The notes under the pieces are model-generated. The model saw only the letters and a list, made by a program, of their open reading frames with translations, was not told the DNA's origin and searched no databases. Below are positions 1 to 8,212 of a DNA stretch of 53,472 nucleotides, one piece after another. How positions within the stretch are numbered: the first letter of the stretch is position 1; each line of letters opens with the position of its first letter. The stretch covers positions 1-53,472 of the forward strand of contig CALXRV010000016.1 in the NCBI GenBank assembly GCA_944390945.1. Direction: 5' to 3'. The translations under genes and the position numbers were made by a program. This stretch comes from an uncultured Clostridia bacterium. GTDB lineage: Bacteria > Bacillota > Dehalobacteriia > UBA4068.

Positions 1-135
1 GATATTTTTATAGCAGAATTCATTTGCTGTTCATTCTTCATGATCTGATGCACAAAACAGGGCATTATTTTGATGATCATATCGCTATGCAGAAGCGCTG
101 AAAAGAGTTTCCTTATGTTGACAAGGAGGAAAAAT

Positions 136-1524
136 ATGTCTCAGACACCAACAACGGCAAAGAAAAAGAAATTTTCCATGCCGGATACTTATGTCATCGT
201 TTTTGCGCTGGTTATCGTGGCTTGCATTCTGACCTATATCATCCCCGCCGGCGTTTATGATACGGTGGAAGGCAGCAAAGCGGTCGATCCGGATTCTTTC
301 CATTTTGTGGAAGAGTCGCCGGCTACGATCGGTGATTTCCTCAACAGCTTTATGGCCGGCCTTTCGCAGGGCCGCAGCACGATCTTCGCCGTGTTCCTGA
401 TCGGCGGCGCGTTCCAGATCCTGATGGATACCGGTTCGGTCGACGCGATGCTGGCGCTGGCGATTAAAAAGACAAAGGGCCGTTACAACCTGATCATTCC
501 GGTGGTGATCACCGTGATGAGCCTGCTCGGCGCACTTGGCGTGGGCAACAATGTCGGCCTGGCTTTTGTCCCGATCCTGATTATTCTCGCCCGAAGGCTG
601 CGTTTGGATACGATTGTGGTGGTCGGCTGCCTCTACCTGGCATCCAATACCGGTTTCTCCATTTCGCCGGTCAACCCGTTCACCGTTCTGCTCGGCCAGG
701 AACTGGCCGGCGTAACGCAGATGTCCGGCGCTATTCCGCGTTTGCTGATGTGGGCGCTGTTCACCGTCACCTGCATCTGGTATGTCCTGCGCTATTGCAA
801 GAAGATCCAGAAGGATCCGAGCCGTTCCATCACCGGCATTCTGGATGCGGAAGGCAATGAGAGCGACGAGATGATGGAAGTCAAGCCGCGTCATCTGATC
901 AACTTCGGCATTCTGATTGCGGTTTTCGCCGTTTATTCTTATGGCGGCATCAAGTTCAACTGGGGCATTGATTCGCTCGGCGCCTGCATGATGGTGCTTG
1001 CCGTGCTGACCGGTATCGTTGGCCGCCTCTCTGCCAATGAGATGGCCGCCTCCTTTGTCAACGGCGCGAAAACGATGATTTATTCCGCGCTGTTGATCGG
1101 CTTTGCCGGTGCAATCAGCGTGATTATGACCAATTCCAGCATCATCCATACGGTCGTCTATTACATCACGCTGCCGCTGGCGAACCTGCCTGCAGCAATC
1201 TCCGCCGTCGGCATGTTCATTGTCAACTTCTTCTTCAACTTCTTGACTTCTTCCGGTTCCGGCCAGTGCTATATCGTTATGCCGATCATGGCGCCGGTGG
1301 CGGACGTGCTGGAGATCTCCCGTCAGGTTGCCATCACCGCCTTCCAGTTCGGCGATGGCCTGGGCAATGTGCTCTCCCCGATTTCCGGCCTGATGATGGG
1401 CACGATCGGTATGGCGCATGTTCCGTATGAGAAGTGGCTGAAATTTGTGATTCCGTTCACGGTAATCCTCTCCGTGTTTGCCGCCATCTTCCTGGTTGCC
1501 GCCACCATGCTTGGCTGGTCCTGA
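136..1524 (+). CDS. YfcC/DcuC-family membrane carrier
   Basis: A polytopic inner-membrane carrier of 462 residues, about 12 hydrophobic segments. It resembles the YfcC branch of the C4-dicarboxylate anaerobic carrier family (PF03606). The conserved glycine- and asparagine-rich stretch GVGNNVGLAFVP near residue 137 and the SPVNPF motif near residue 180 support this. A second hydrophobic half follows a charged loop around residues 235-260. I chose ATG 136 because AAGGAGG lies 7 bases upstream; an ATG at 70 has no ribosome-binding site and adds a 22-residue tail that does not look like this family. The gene is followed by a terminator-like hairpin and then three amidohydrolases. It probably imports their substrate, an amino acid, peptide or acyl-amino acid, but the substrate cannot be read from the sequence. 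Confidence 0.85.
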   Translation: MSQTPTTAKKKKFSMPDTYVIVFALVIVACILTYIIPAGVYDTVEGSKAVDPDSFHFVEESPATIGDFLNSFMAGLSQGRSTIFAVFLIGGAFQILMDTGSVDAMLALAIKKTKGRYNLIIPVVITVMSLLGALGVGNNVGLAFVPILIILARRLRLDTIVVVGCLYLASNTGFSISPVNPFTVLLGQELAGVTQMSGAIPRLLMWALFTVTCIWYVLRYCKKIQKDPSRSITGILDAEGNESDEMMEVKPRHLINFGILIAVFAVYSYGGIKFNWGIDSLGACMMVLAVLTGIVGRLSANEMAASFVNGAKTMIYSALLIGFAGAISVIMTNSSIIHTVVYYITLPLANLPAAISAVGMFIVNFFFNFLTSSGSGQCYIVMPIMAPVADVLEISRQVAITAFQFGDGLGNVLSPISGLMMGTIGMAHVPYEKWLKFVIPFTVILSVFAAIFLVAATMLGWS

Positions 1525-1569
1525 TCTACCATAGCGGGCTGACTGTTTGCAAAACTAAGCACGGAAAAG

Positions 1570-1610
1570 CAGGGGCAGCGCAGCCGTACCCGGCTGCCTG
1601 CCCCTGTTTC
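1570..1610 (+). terminator. Hairpin terminator after the YfcC carrier
   Basis: A 9-bp outer stem (CAGGGGCAG with CTGCCCCTG) encloses a 6-bp inner stem (CAGCCG with CGGCTG, loop tacc). It is followed by the short T-rich run tttct. It may attenuate transcription rather than fully stop it, because the amidohydrolases downstream look functionally linked. Confidence 0.6.
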
Positions 1611-1681
1611 TCACAGTTGGAACAAGCAGTCATATAAAATTAAAGGGCAGTTTAAATAAAAAGAAATGGGAGGAAATGCGA

Positions 1682-2941
1682 ATGGCTTTTACGTTGATCA
1701 AATGTGGAAAACTGTACGATGGTATCAACGACACACTGCAGGACCAGATGGAAATTCTGATCGAGGATGATCTGATTCGCGAAGTGGGCAAGAAGATCAT
1801 CGCACCGCAGGGTGCGGAAGTGATTGACCTCAGCGATTGCACGGTGACACCAGGTATGATCGACGCACATGTCCATACGCAGCATGTGGACTGGCATACC
1901 CGCAACCATGATATCGTGTATCGCGGACCGGCCTGGAAGAGCATGTGCCATCTGTATAATGCGAGAGAAAGCCTGTTCCGCGGCTTTACCGCTTTACGCT
2001 GCATCGGCAGCTCCACCTATGAGGCGCGCGGAAGCCTGGCTGCCCGTGATATGATCGACCTTGGTTATTTTCCCGGTGCGCGCCTGACCGTCACCCCGCA
2101 TTATCTGGCGGATGTCGGCAGCCATGGCGATCATTCGCAGTATCTGCGGACCAATCCGGAGCTGAGCGAATGCTTTGCCAAGATGACGCCCACCATGGGT
2201 ACTGGCGTGGACTTCTTCCGCCATGTGGTGCGCAATGAAGTGAAGATGGGTTCGGATTTCATCAAGATCATGATCAACGGTGGTTTTTCCACGCCGAACG
2301 ATTCGCCGGATGACCAGCAGCTGAGCGATGAAGAGATCAAAGTGATCATCGATACGGCGCATGAGCTCGGCCGCACCGTCACGGCGCACATCTATAATTC
2401 CGAACAGATGAAAAAGGTTGCCCTGATGGGGATTGACGGCATGGAGCATGGTTCTCTCATCACCGAGGATACGGCTCGCGTGATGGAAGAACTGGATGTT
2501 TACCTTGTTCCCACCTTCTGCCCCTATGAGGATATCATTTATCCGAATGAAGAGACTCTGGCGAAAAAACTGCCGCAGTTCCGCGCTAAACTGATTCAGT
2601 ATTCGGAACGCCTGCAGGAAGGCCGCCGTGTGATCGTCAACAGCAAGCTGCGTTTGGGCTATGGCACGGACTTCGTCTCGGTCCATCAGTCTTATGAAAA
2701 TGGCTATGAATATGAAGCCTGGTTGAAATCCGGGATCGATCCTTTCCGCGCCCTGGCGGCTGCGACGCGGATCAATGCCGGCATCCTGCAGATTGCCGAT
2801 CGTGTCGGCACGCTGGAGCCGGGCAAACAGGCGGATATCGCCGGCTGGCGGCGCGATCTGCTGACAGATCCCAAAGCGCTGCTCGACTGCGCCTTTGTCA
2901 TGAAGGACGGCGTGCGCTATCCGACGGTTACCGTTGAATAA
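1682..2941 (+). CDS. Metal-dependent amidohydrolase, paralogue 1
   Basis: A 419-residue amidohydrolase-superfamily protein, related to imidazolonepropionase-like hydrolases and Xaa-Pro/Xaa-Lys dipeptidases. All expected binuclear-site ligands are visible: HVH after GMIDA (about residues 61-63), the probable carboxylated lysine in DFIKI (about 196), His in TAHIYN (about 237), His in MEHG (about 257) and Asp in GYGTDF (about 330). It should hydrolyse an amide bond in the cytoplasm. ATG 1682 has GGGAGG 8 bases upstream; the ATG at 1676 is too close to it. It is the first of three tandem paralogues that share framework sequence but differ just after HVH, where this copy reads TQHVDWHTRNH. That region lines the active site in this fold, so the three copies may differ in substrate. 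Confidence 0.85.
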   Translation: MAFTLIKCGKLYDGINDTLQDQMEILIEDDLIREVGKKIIAPQGAEVIDLSDCTVTPGMIDAHVHTQHVDWHTRNHDIVYRGPAWKSMCHLYNARESLFRGFTALRCIGSSTYEARGSLAARDMIDLGYFPGARLTVTPHYLADVGSHGDHSQYLRTNPELSECFAKMTPTMGTGVDFFRHVVRNEVKMGSDFIKIMINGGFSTPNDSPDDQQLSDEEIKVIIDTAHELGRTVTAHIYNSEQMKKVALMGIDGMEHGSLITEDTARVMEELDVYLVPTFCPYEDIIYPNEETLAKKLPQFRAKLIQYSERLQEGRRVIVNSKLRLGYGTDFVSVHQSYENGYEYEAWLKSGIDPFRALAAATRINAGILQIADRVGTLEPGKQADIAGWRRDLLTDPKALLDCAFVMKDGVRYPTVTVE

Positions 2942-3004
2942 ATTTTCCATTTTGTAGCATGGCACAGTATAGATTGACAGAAAGAATAACAAGGAGGAAT
3001 GATG

Positions 3005-4267
3005 ATGGCCTATACGCTGATTAAATGCGGCAGGCTCTACGATGGTTTGGTCGATGCCATTCAGGAGCAGATGGAGATTCTGGTTGAGGACAACCGGATC
3101 AAAGAAGTTGGGAAAAAGGTTTCCGCGCCTGCTGGCGCTGAAGTGATCGATCTCAGCAAGTTCACCGTGACCCCTGGTCTGATCGACGCGCATGTGCATC
3201 TGGGCATCGGCCGCTGGCCGGAACGCCGCCGCGAGACGGTATATGAAAACCCGGCCTACAAAGGCATGATGGTCCTGGCCAATGCGCGCGAGGCCATGCT
3301 GCGCGGGTTTACCACCCTGCGCGTGGTCGGCAATAACTGCGATGAAGGTTATGGCTCGATCGTTTCCAAGCGCCTGATCAACAGCGGATATTTCGAAGGC
3401 GCGCGCCTGGTGGTGGCGTCCTGCTATACCGGCACCACCCGCAGCCATGCGGATACGACGGCGCTCTTTGCCACCTATCCGGATGTGGCAACCTGGGTTT
3501 GGGAGCGCTATCCTGGCTTCATCAGCGGTGCGGAATCGATGCGCGAATGTATACGCCAGCAGGCAAAATTTGGCGCGGACTTCATCAAGCTGTATGCGAC
3601 CGGCGGCTTTTCCACCCCGGCGGACGGCCCGGAAGACGAATGCCTGACCGACGAAGAGATGAAGGCGGCGATCGATACCGCGCATCAGCTGAACCTGAAG
3701 ATCACCTCGCATTCCTATACGCCGGACCTGATCCGCAAGCAGGTGGAAATGGGCATCGACGGCATTGAGCACGGCGCTCTGCTGGATGACCGTGACCTGC
3801 TGCAGATGATGATCGAGCGCGGCGTGGAACTGGTTCCCACCTTCTGCCCCTATGACGGCATCGTTTATCAGGATGATGCCACGATCAAGCAGTGGCCGTA
3901 TGAGATGCAGATTAAGCTGCGTAAATATGGCGAATGGCTCATCCGCGCCCGCAAGGCGATCGTGGAAAGCGGTATTGCGTTTGGTTATGGTACGGATTTC
4001 GTCGCTTCGCATCACTGCTATGAATGCGGCTATGAATATGAGACCATGATCAAGAGCGGCGTCGATCCTTTCCGCGCCCTGGCGGCTGCGACGCGCGTCA
4101 ACAAAAACATCCTGGAAATGCCGGAAGACATCGGCGCGGTCGCGCCCGGTTATCTGGCGGACATCGCTGCCTGGCGGCGCGACCTGCTGACCGACCCGAA
4201 AGCTTTGCTGGATTGCGCCTTCGTGATGAAGGACGGCGTGGTCTACCAGGCCAAGACCGTGGAATAA
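3005..4267 (+). CDS. Metal-dependent amidohydrolase, paralogue 2
   Basis: The second of three tandem amidohydrolases, 420 residues, with the same complete metal-ligand set: HVH, DFIKL lysine, TSHSY histidine, IEHG histidine and GYGTDF aspartate. ATG 3005 is favoured from three consecutive in-frame ATGs (2999, 3002, 3005) because it sits 7 bases after AAGGAGG. The segment after HVH reads LGIGRWPERRRE, unlike paralogue 1. At the C-terminus the DNA is nearly identical to paralogue 1 for over 30 bases (compare 2740-2774 with 4061-4095), which suggests recent duplication or gene conversion. It lies 63 bases after paralogue 1 and is probably co-transcribed with it. The exact substrate is unknown. 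Confidence 0.85.
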   Translation: MAYTLIKCGRLYDGLVDAIQEQMEILVEDNRIKEVGKKVSAPAGAEVIDLSKFTVTPGLIDAHVHLGIGRWPERRRETVYENPAYKGMMVLANAREAMLRGFTTLRVVGNNCDEGYGSIVSKRLINSGYFEGARLVVASCYTGTTRSHADTTALFATYPDVATWVWERYPGFISGAESMRECIRQQAKFGADFIKLYATGGFSTPADGPEDECLTDEEMKAAIDTAHQLNLKITSHSYTPDLIRKQVEMGIDGIEHGALLDDRDLLQMMIERGVELVPTFCPYDGIVYQDDATIKQWPYEMQIKLRKYGEWLIRARKAIVESGIAFGYGTDFVASHHCYECGYEYETMIKSGVDPFRALAAATRVNKNILEMPEDIGAVAPGYLADIAAWRRDLLTDPKALLDCAFVMKDGVVYQAKTVE

Positions 4268-4297
4268 GCGAGAAAAGCAGAGGAAAGGAATACGCCT

Positions 4298-5560
4298 ATG
4301 AAAACATACATCATCAAATGCGGCAAGCTTTATGACGGCAAAACCGATGTTTTGCAGGACAAGATGGAGATTCTCGTTGAAGATAACCGGATCAAGGAAG
4401 TGGATAAGCATGTGGCGGCGCCGGCCGGCGCCGAGGTGATCGATCTTTCCGACGCTACCGTGACGCCCGGTCTGATCGACGCGCACGTACACTTCAGCTT
4501 TGGCGATTGGCGCACCCGCAGCCATGATGCGATCTATGAAGCGCCGATCTATAAAGGCATGTATGCGCTTTACAATGCCAAGAAATCGATGCTGCGCGGC
4601 TTTACCACCATCCGTCACTGCGGCTGCAACTGTGATGACGGCTATAGCGTGGTCGTGGCCAAGCGCTTGCTGAACGACGGGCATTTTGTCGGTTCGCGCA
4701 TCGTGCAGGCGCCGCATTATGTCAGCACCACGCGTGGCCACGGCGATTTCAGCCAGCTGATCATGACGAACCCCAAGCTTTCCACCTATATCTGGGAAAA
4801 TTATCCCGGCTTTGGTTCCGGTCCGGACATGTTCCGCGAAGTTGTACGCCGGCAGGTGAAGTATGGTGCGGATTTCATCAAGATGTTCGCTTCCGGCGGC
4901 TTCAATTCGGAAGCCGACGGCCCGGAAGACTATACCTTTACCGATGAGGAGATGCAGGCGATCATCGAAGTCTCGCATCAGATGCATATGAAGGTCGCTT
5001 CGCATACCTATTCGCCGGAACTGGCCTATAAGCAGATCGGAATGGGGATCGACGATATCGAGCATGGCGCGCTGTTCAACGATCCGAAACTGCTCGACCT
5101 GATGAAGCAGAAGGGCGTGCATTTCGTGCCGACCTTCACGCCATATGAGAGCGTGATCAAGCTGGATGAGGACAATCTGCGCAAGCAGACGCCCGGCATG
5201 CAGCGCAAGCTGCGCAAATATCAGGAATGGCTGATGGATGCGCGCAAGGTGATCGTCAACAGCGATATCCCGCTGGGCTATGGCACGGACTTTGTCGCCG
5301 TACACAACCCCTACGAAGGCGGCTGGGAATATAACAGTATGCTGACGAGTGGTGTGGATCCTTTCCGCGCGCTGGCCGCTGCGACGCGTGTGAACGCGGA
5401 TATCCTCAGCATGCCGAATGATATCGGCGCGATTGCTCCTGGTTATTATGCCGATATCGCAGCCTGGAAACGTGATCTGCTCACCGATCCGCATGCCCTG
5501 CTCGATTGCTACTTCGTGATGAAGGATGGCGTCGTCTACAAGACGGAGCAGGATATCTAA
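4298..5560 (+). CDS. Metal-dependent amidohydrolase, paralogue 3
   Basis: The third tandem amidohydrolase, 420 residues. The metal ligands are intact: HVH, DFIKM lysine, ASHTY histidine, IEHG histidine, GYGTDF aspartate. The variable segment after HVH reads FSFGDWRTRSHD. The GGFN-x-EADGPED loop after the lysine strand resembles paralogue 2 (GGFSTPADGPED) more than paralogue 1. Its start at ATG 4298 follows AGAGGAAAGGA at normal spacing, and it begins 30 bases after paralogue 2. All three copies end with a shared ADIA-W-RDLLTDP-ALLDC-FVMKDGV block, the metal-free beta-sandwich part of the fold. It is likely cytoplasmic and in the same transcript as its neighbours. Confidence 0.85.
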   Translation: MKTYIIKCGKLYDGKTDVLQDKMEILVEDNRIKEVDKHVAAPAGAEVIDLSDATVTPGLIDAHVHFSFGDWRTRSHDAIYEAPIYKGMYALYNAKKSMLRGFTTIRHCGCNCDDGYSVVVAKRLLNDGHFVGSRIVQAPHYVSTTRGHGDFSQLIMTNPKLSTYIWENYPGFGSGPDMFREVVRRQVKYGADFIKMFASGGFNSEADGPEDYTFTDEEMQAIIEVSHQMHMKVASHTYSPELAYKQIGMGIDDIEHGALFNDPKLLDLMKQKGVHFVPTFTPYESVIKLDEDNLRKQTPGMQRKLRKYQEWLMDARKVIVNSDIPLGYGTDFVAVHNPYEGGWEYNSMLTSGVDPFRALAAATRVNADILSMPNDIGAIAPGYYADIAAWKRDLLTDPHALLDCYFVMKDGVVYKTEQDI

Positions 5561-5570
5561 AGAAAGTGGG

Positions 5571-5661
5571 AGCCGGCGAGCGGCGATGCTGTGCCGCTCC
5601 CGGCTGCCGTTCTTGCGGCCGCGCAGACATGACGGGCCCTTGCCGTGGGCCCGTTATGTCT
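5571..5661 (+). other. Two large hairpins between amidohydrolase 3 and the LarA-like gene
   Basis: Two independent stem-loops fill this gap. The first, 5571-5605, pairs AGCCGG and AGCGGC with GCCGCT and CCGGCT. The second, 5625-5661, has a 15-bp stem (AGACATGACGGGCCC with its complement, one G-T pair) and a 7-base loop. Neither has a run of T after it, so they do not look like ordinary terminators. They may mark an RNA-processing or mRNA-stability boundary. Confidence 0.5.
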
Positions 5662-5695
5662 GTCCGACCGGCAGGAACCGGTAGGGGAGAAAAAT

Positions 5696-6946
5696 ATGGA
5701 AATTACGCTGGGTTATGGCCAACAAAAACTGCAACTGGAAATCGCAGAGAAAAATCTCTGCGGCGTTTTGCTGCCGGGCGAAATGCCATTGCCGGAAGAC
5801 ACGACTGCCCTGCTGGAACAGGCGCTTGATCATCCCATCGGCACGCCGCGCGTGGAGGAGATCGTGCGGTCGGGAGAAAAGGTCGTCATCATCACCAGCG
5901 ATATCACGCGACCGATGCCAACCAGGCTGGTGCTTCCGCCGTTGCTGGCGCGTTTGCAGGCTGCAGGCGTGGCGCCGTCGGATATCACGGTCGTCTTTGC
6001 CATGGGCATACATCGCCATCATACGGAAGAAGAACGGCAGCGCCTGCTGGGAGATGCAGCGGCAATGGGGATACATGCCTTGGACAGCGATGCGGAAGAT
6101 ACCGTGCATCTGGGCGTTACTTCCCGAGGGACGCCGGTGGATATTTTCCGTCTTGTCAGTGAGGCTGACCGGCGGATCTGCCTGGGCAATATCGAATATC
6201 ACTATTTTGCCGGCTATTCCGGCGGCGCAAAGGCGATCATGCCCGGGGTTTCCACGCGCCGGGCGATCCGCAGCAACCACAGCCATATGGCGGAGCCGGC
6301 GGCAGCGGCCGGTTGCCTGGAGGGAAATCCGGTGCGTGCGGATATCGAAGAAGCGGTGCAGCGTTTCTGTCCGGTAGATTTTATCTTTAACGTTGTGCTG
6401 GATACGCATAAGCGGATTGTTTATGCCGTGGCAGGCGACGTTCAGGCCGCGCATCGGGCTGGCTGCCGCTTTCTGGATGCGCATTTTTTGTGCCGCATTC
6501 CTGCGCCGGCGGATATCGTCGTTGTCTCGCAGGGCGGCGCACCGAAGGATTTGAATTTGTATCAGACGCAGAAGGCGCTGGATAATGCAAAATATGCGGT
6601 GCGCGACGGCGGCACGGTGATTTTGGTTGGCGCTTGTGGCGAAGGCTATGGTGAAGAGGTGTTCGCCAGCTGGATCCACGAGGCGAACAGCACGGATGAC
6701 CTGATCCGCCGTGTGCGGCAGGATTTCCAGCTGGGCGGTCATAAAGCGGCTGCCATCGCCATGGTGCGCAGCCGGGCGGAGATCTATTTCGTTTCCGAAA
6801 TGCCGACGGATACTGTGCCGCAGTGGCTGCTGCGCTCGTTCCCCTCGCCACAGCGTGCGCTGGATGCTGCGCTGGCGCGATACGGTACAGATGCATCTGT
6901 GCTTGTCATGCCGTATGGCGGTTCCACGCTGCCCCGTATCGACTGA
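5696..6946 (+). CDS. LarA-family nickel-dependent 2-hydroxyacid racemase
   Basis: A 416-residue member of the LarA/DUF2088 family. These enzymes racemise or epimerise 2-hydroxyacids using a nickel-pincer cofactor tethered to a lysine. The key residues align with lactate racemase: His in GIHRHH (about 105), then His, Lys and His at about 168, 178 and 194 in EYHYFAGYSGGAKAIMPG and the following SNHSHM. The spacing of 10 and 16 residues equals H174-K184-H200 of the Lactobacillus enzyme. ATG 5696 follows GGGGAGA. The cofactor-making genes larB, larC and larE are not in the window, so they must be elsewhere if the enzyme is active. The substrate could be lactate or another hydroxyacid released by the neighbouring amidohydrolases, which is inference. 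Confidence 0.8.
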   Translation: MEITLGYGQQKLQLEIAEKNLCGVLLPGEMPLPEDTTALLEQALDHPIGTPRVEEIVRSGEKVVIITSDITRPMPTRLVLPPLLARLQAAGVAPSDITVVFAMGIHRHHTEEERQRLLGDAAAMGIHALDSDAEDTVHLGVTSRGTPVDIFRLVSEADRRICLGNIEYHYFAGYSGGAKAIMPGVSTRRAIRSNHSHMAEPAAAAGCLEGNPVRADIEEAVQRFCPVDFIFNVVLDTHKRIVYAVAGDVQAAHRAGCRFLDAHFLCRIPAPADIVVVSQGGAPKDLNLYQTQKALDNAKYAVRDGGTVILVGACGEGYGEEVFASWIHEANSTDDLIRRVRQDFQLGGHKAAAIAMVRSRAEIYFVSEMPTDTVPQWLLRSFPSPQRALDAALARYGTDASVLVMPYGGSTLPRID

Positions 6947-6999
6947 ACCATATTTTACAAAACAGGGCCGGTGCTGCGGCCCGGCAAAGGAGAAACAGG

Positions 7000-8115
7000 A
7001 TGAGTGCCTTTCTGATCGTTTTTCTGATTATCTTTTTAGGCTATATCGTCGGTATGATCCGCATCGGCGGGTTCCGCGTCGGGGATGCCGGTGTGTTGTT
7101 GGTCGCATTGGTCTTTGGCCATTATGGCTTTACCGTGCCGGAGAGCATCCGCGATTTTGGGTTGATCGTATTCACGACATCAGTTGGTCTCTATTCCGGA
7201 CCGACCTTTGTTCGCAATATCCGCGGCAAAGCGCTTTCCTTTGCTGCGGTCGGTGCGGTGATCACGCTTTCCTGCCTGCTGTTTTGTTTTCTGATTATCC
7301 GCGGCAGCGGCATTACCGCCCCGCTTTGCGCCGGCATCCTTTCCGGTGCGATGACAAGTACCCCGGCGCTGGCTTCGGCGATCGAGGCTACGGGCGAGGC
7401 GATCGTTTCGGTTGGCTATGGCATCGCCTATCCGTTCGGCGTGCTGTGCGTCGTGCTTTTCGTACAGTTGGTGCCCAAGCTCTATCGGGTTGATCTGACG
7501 AAGATCCCCTTGCCTGCGCAGCCGGACGCTGCGGCTGGTGCATCGCGTGATTTTCGCATGGCGGATCCGCTGGGCCTGTGTAGTTTTGCCCTGGCCGCGC
7601 TGTTGGGTATTCTGCTGGGCAGTATTACGATTCCCCTGCCGGGCGGGGCCTCCTGCTCATTGGGGCTGGCGGGCGGACCGTTGTTTGCCGGTCTTATCGT
7701 CGGCCATTTCGGCCATGTCGGGCCGTACAGTTTGCGACCGCAACGCATTACGCTTGACCTACTGCGCGAAGGCGGTATGCTTCTTTTCTTGCTCAGCGCT
7801 GGCGTGGAAGCTGGCAGTGGCTTTGTCGAGGTGTTACAGCAGTACGGCTTTGGCCTGTTCCTTTGGGGCGTGGTGCTGACTGCTGTTCCGATGCTGCTCG
7901 GCTTTATTGTCGCACACTATTTGCTGAAACTGGATTTGCGCGCTTCTTTGGGCGCGATCTGCGGTGGCATGACGAGCACGCCTTCGCTCGGGACGTTGCT
8001 CACCCTGACGCGGGAAGATCAGGCCTCCAGCGAGGCGGTAAGCGTGGCGTATGCCGGCGCTTATCCGGTGGCCTTGATCATTCTCGTCATCTTTGTTCGT
8101 TTTCTGGTTATCTAG
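7000..8115 (+). CDS. AspT/YidE-family membrane carrier lacking TrkA-C domains
   Basis: A 371-residue membrane protein with two homologous hydrophobic halves. Each contains the AspT-type glycine-rich motif G-x-x-x-G-A/G-MTSTPAL (about residues 116-125 and 325-335). In AspT and YidE the halves are separated by soluble TrkA-C domains; here only a short hydrophilic loop (about 160-185) is present, so this is a minimal version. AspT exchanges aspartate for alanine, but family members differ in substrate. ATG 7000 has AAAGGAG 8 bases upstream. It is 53 bases after the LarA-like gene and likely in its operon. It may export an amino acid or organic acid product of the cluster. Confidence 0.7.
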   Translation: MSAFLIVFLIIFLGYIVGMIRIGGFRVGDAGVLLVALVFGHYGFTVPESIRDFGLIVFTTSVGLYSGPTFVRNIRGKALSFAAVGAVITLSCLLFCFLIIRGSGITAPLCAGILSGAMTSTPALASAIEATGEAIVSVGYGIAYPFGVLCVVLFVQLVPKLYRVDLTKIPLPAQPDAAAGASRDFRMADPLGLCSFALAALLGILLGSITIPLPGGASCSLGLAGGPLFAGLIVGHFGHVGPYSLRPQRITLDLLREGGMLLFLLSAGVEAGSGFVEVLQQYGFGLFLWGVVLTAVPMLLGFIVAHYLLKLDLRASLGAICGGMTSTPSLGTLLTLTREDQASSEAVSVAYAGAYPVALIILVIFVRFLVI

Positions 8116-8212
8116 CGACGCCGGGCTGCTGCCTGACCGGCTGACGCGATAGGCACGCATACGGTCTATTCCTTCACTGCGCGGCATAGGATGTGGCAAG
8201 GAGGGATGCTGT

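Noticed and set aside
1-135. Promoter search in the first 135 bases
   Set aside because: No -35/-10 pair was convincing; the region probably belongs to the carrier's leader.
85-1419. A 444-codon minus-strand open frame opposite the YfcC carrier
   Set aside because: It is His/Asp/Gln-rich with no domain or hydrophobic pattern, a shadow of the membrane-protein gene.
1994-5494. A 1166-codon open frame on the minus strand across all three amidohydrolase genes
   Set aside because: It mirrors genes with full catalytic motifs and good ribosome-binding sites on the plus strand. The absence of stops follows from avoidance of certain sense codons in a GC-rich genome. It has no ribosome-binding site or recognisable domain.
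5506-5829. Open frame across the hairpins before the LarA-like gene
   Set aside because: It overlaps two strong genes in other frames and encodes Arg/Gly-rich sequence.
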